From an uncultured Eubacteriales bacterium (GTDB lineage: Bacteria; Bacillota; Clostridia; Oscillospirales; Acutalibacteraceae): a stretch of DNA of 6,738 nt. Every line of letters begins with the position of its first letter. Position 1 is the first letter of the stretch. The notes beneath the pieces are model-generated. The model did not search any database. It had not been told where the DNA came from and worked only from the letters and a program-made list of their open reading frames with translations. A program made the position numbers and the translations under genes. The stretch spans positions 1 through 6,738 of the forward strand of contig ONWY01000072.1 in NCBI GenBank assembly GCA_900321665.1. The letters run 5' to 3'. This document shows positions 4,693-6,738 of the stretch, one piece after another.

Positions 4693-6738
4693 ATGAAACA
4701 GAAAAAAGAAAACATTTTAAAAGCCTATTGGCACAGTGACAAGCTGCTCTTAAGCACCCTTTACGCACTGTGTGCATTTCTTGTGACATTCACTGCCTTT
4801 CGGATGCTTTTTATCCAACAAAAGCTCTTTGCGGCAATCGCAGTCATTCCCGCCTGCTTAGTCGGTGTTTTTTTGCTATTTTATTTTTTCATCAAAAAGA
4901 CCGGCAGCAGCAAGCTTGCCGCCGATAAAATCAGGCGCGGAAAGGTCGTTTGGCTCTCCCTCTTATTTGCCGCTGTCATTTCCATTTTTATTTTTGCTGT
5001 CTACACACTCTCTCCCATTGGTGATTACACCGTGCTTAAAATGGATTTATACCACCAATACGGGCCGCTATTTGCCGAGCTGTACGATAAAATTGCGCAA
5101 GGAGAATCCTTACTGTACTCTTGGAACAGTGCAGGAGGCAGCGGTTTTCTCGGAAATTTCTTTAACTATTTATCAAGCCCCTTTACATTGCTGATTTTCT
5201 GGTTTAGAAAAACCGAAGTCATTACAACCGCCATTTCCGTTATCATCTTCACAAAATGCATTGTTAGCGCCGGAACCTTTTCCTATTATTTGAAGAAGCA
5301 CTTTCGCTCTGCTTCTCTTTCCATTCCCGCGTTTTCTCTTTTATACGCCTTCAGTGCCTATTTTATTGCATACTATTGGAATGTGATGTGGCTGGATGCG
5401 ATGCTGATATTCCCCTTGATTATTATGGGCATTGAGCGCATTATCGACAAATCAAATGCCAAGCTGTATTTTGTAAGCCTTATCTATACTTTCTTAACCA
5501 ATTACTATATGGCGTATATGATATGCATTTTCAGTGTCGTGTATTTTATCGCCTATTATCTTTCCTGCTACAAGCTGAATGAATTATATGTACCGAAAAC
5601 ACATGACATGCCGAAATTTTCCAAAATCAGGCAATCGAGACTCCTTTGCTCCGGCTTGCGCTTTGCAGGTGCTTCTCTGTTGGCTGCTGCCTGCTGCGCA
5701 GTGGCTCTGGTACCGATTTACAAGGTATTATCATCATCCTCCGCAACCGGCGACAGTTTCCCGAGTGATTTACAGTTGTATTTTGATGTTTACGATTTTA
5801 TAGCGGCGCATTTAGCCGCCTTAGAACCGACCATTCGCAGCAGCGGCGGAGATGTCACGCCGAATATTTATTGCGGTATCATCACTGTTTTGCTCTACCC
5901 GTTATATCTTATGAGCAAGCGCTACGGTTGGAAGGAAAAAGTGATTAACACCCTTCTCATTATTGCCATCTTCCTTTTGTGCAATAATAATTTCACAAAC
6001 TTTATCCTGCACGGATTCCACTTTCCGAATGACCTGCCCTATCGCTTCTCATTTATGTATTCCTTTATTTTGCTCATCTGTGCATTTAAAGTATTCCGTT
6101 ATATTAAAGATTACAGCTATAAAACGCTGATTATCATCGGCGGCATATTTATTATGGTAGTTGTGGCGGCACAAAAATTTGATTTGCGCTATGTCAACAA
6201 AATGACCATTTATGCCTCACTCGCCTTCATTGTGCTGTACACGCTGATTATTTGCGCTTCCATCAGCAAAAAATTATCAAAGGTGATGACAAGTGTAGTC
6301 CTGTGCTGCGCCGTGGTTTGCGAGATACTCATTTGCGATGTTCCGCAGTTCCAATTCGGTGTGAAAGAGTCGGACTATGTGATGGATTATGCGGATTACC
6401 AAAAAGCCATTGCAGGTGTTAAGGAGCGCGACGACGGCTTCTACAGAATGGAGCTTAGTAATATTCCGACCGAACTGCGCATGGCACCGTGCTGGTACGA
6501 TTACACCGGGATTGATTGCTTCTCCTCTATGGCGAGCGAAAGCAATGCAAAATTACAATTTCGATTCGGCAATGCCTCCAATAAAATCAACTCCTATATG
6601 TACCACAATCAAACACCGCTGTATAATTTTATTTATAACATTAAATATGTGGTGGATAACAATCATCCGTTTAAGCTCAATGAGGATTATTACACCTATT
6701 TATACGGTTCTCAAGAAAAGCTGACAACCTTTGAAAAC
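4693..6738 (+). CDS. YfhO-family multi-pass membrane protein, probable lipid-linked sugar transferase (C-terminus cut off by window edge)
   Basis: 682 codons open without a stop to the window edge; family members are often 850 or more residues. Bacillus YfhO is linked to moving sugar from undecaprenyl phosphate onto lipoteichoic acid outside the membrane; the acceptor here is unknown. Family motifs in order are GDYTVLKMDLYHQYGPLF (110-127, with Asp111 and Asp118), WNSAGGSGFLGNF (144-156), YYWNVMWLDAM (227-237), LTNYYMAYM (268-276) and NDLPYRFSFMYSF (446-458). The many hydrophobic segments start at about 18-36, 45-67 and 85-105 and continue to about 550. A soluble, probably extracytoplasmic domain follows (DYQKAIAGVKERDDGFYRME). 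About 84 residues with two membrane segments precede the usual first segment before the GDYT motif, which appears to be an N-terminal extension. The gene has its own promoter and ribosome site and diverges from spoIIIA; no functional link to sporulation is shown. Confidence 0.9.
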   Translation, partial: MKQKKENILKAYWHSDKLLLSTLYALCAFLVTFTAFRMLFIQQKLFAAIAVIPACLVGVFLLFYFFIKKTGSSKLAADKIRRGKVVWLSLLFAAVISIFIFAVYTLSPIGDYTVLKMDLYHQYGPLFAELYDKIAQGESLLYSWNSAGGSGFLGNFFNYLSSPFTLLIFWFRKTEVITTAISVIIFTKCIVSAGTFSYYLKKHFRSASLSIPAFSLLYAFSAYFIAYYWNVMWLDAMLIFPLIIMGIERIIDKSNAKLYFVSLIYTFLTNYYMAYMICIFSVVYFIAYYLSCYKLNELYVPKTHDMPKFSKIRQSRLLCSGLRFAGASLLAAACCAVALVPIYKVLSSSSATGDSFPSDLQLYFDVYDFIAAHLAALEPTIRSSGGDVTPNIYCGIITVLLYPLYLMSKRYGWKEKVINTLLIIAIFLLCNNNFTNFILHGFHFPNDLPYRFSFMYSFILLICAFKVFRYIKDYSYKTLIIIGGIFIMVVVAAQKFDLRYVNKMTIYASLAFIVLYTLIICASISKKLSKVMTSVVLCCAVVCEILICDVPQFQFGVKESDYVMDYADYQKAIAGVKERDDGFYRMELSNIPTELRMAPCWYDYTGIDCFSSMASESNAKLQFRFGNASNKINSYMYHNQTPLYNFIYNIKYVVDNNHPFKLNEDYYTYLYGSQEKLTTFEN

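Noticed and set aside
5579..6724. Short plus-strand frames at 5579-5803 and 6389-6724
   Set aside because: Both lie inside the continuous YfhO-family frame, which translates without interruption and keeps family motifs on both sides, so there is no frameshift or nested gene.
1..6738. Mobile elements, CRISPR arrays, tRNA/rRNA genes, riboswitches, strong terminators
   Set aside because: No terminal inverted repeats, transposase, spaced repeats or RNA gene signatures were seen. The only gap between genes longer than a few bases is the 101-nt divergent region.

Overview
The window looks like chromosomal DNA of an endospore-forming Firmicute, most likely a member of the Clostridia. The main evidence is a complete run of spoIIIA genes, which occur only in endospore formers. 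The moderate GC content and the protein flavour (short clostridial-type SpoIIIAF, compact SpoIIIAH) point to Clostridia rather than Bacillus. I cannot name the genus from sequence alone.

Positions 1-4591 hold the spoIIIA operon on the minus strand, read right to left: spoIIIAA, AB, AC, AD, AE, AF, AG and AH. AH runs off the left edge and lacks its C-terminus. The eight genes are packed almost without gaps. Four junctions (AA/AB, AC/AD, AD/AE, AE/AF) are 4-nt ATGA stop/start overlaps. AB and AC are 7 nt apart, AF and AG are 1 nt apart, and AG and AH overlap by 8 nt. Two starts are set inside longer reading frames: AA at 4591 and AF at 1462. Together the proteins form the mother-cell half of the SpoIIIA-SpoIIQ channel ('feeding tube') that joins mother cell and forespore after engulfment. 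AA is the secretion-type ATPase, AB is GspF-like, AC/AD/AE are polytopic membrane proteins, and AF/AG/AH are single- or double-pass proteins with ring-building domains in the intermembrane space.

Positions 4592-4692 are a compact divergent intergenic region. On the plus strand it has a good SigA-like promoter and a Shine-Dalgarno site for the gene to the right. On the minus strand the spoIIIAA start has no Shine-Dalgarno site. Only weak promoter candidates are visible there, one of which would make a leaderless or nearly leaderless message.

Positions 4693-6738 hold a large YfhO-family polytopic membrane protein on the plus strand, 682 codons open with no stop before the right edge. The family is linked to transfer of sugars from undecaprenyl-phosphate carriers onto cell-surface polymers outside the membrane.

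I saw no mobile element, CRISPR array, tRNA, rRNA or phage gene, and no undescribed system. The main content is a well-known sporulation machine. The points worth a second look concern translation-start architecture, the operon promoter, and an N-terminal extension on the YfhO protein.
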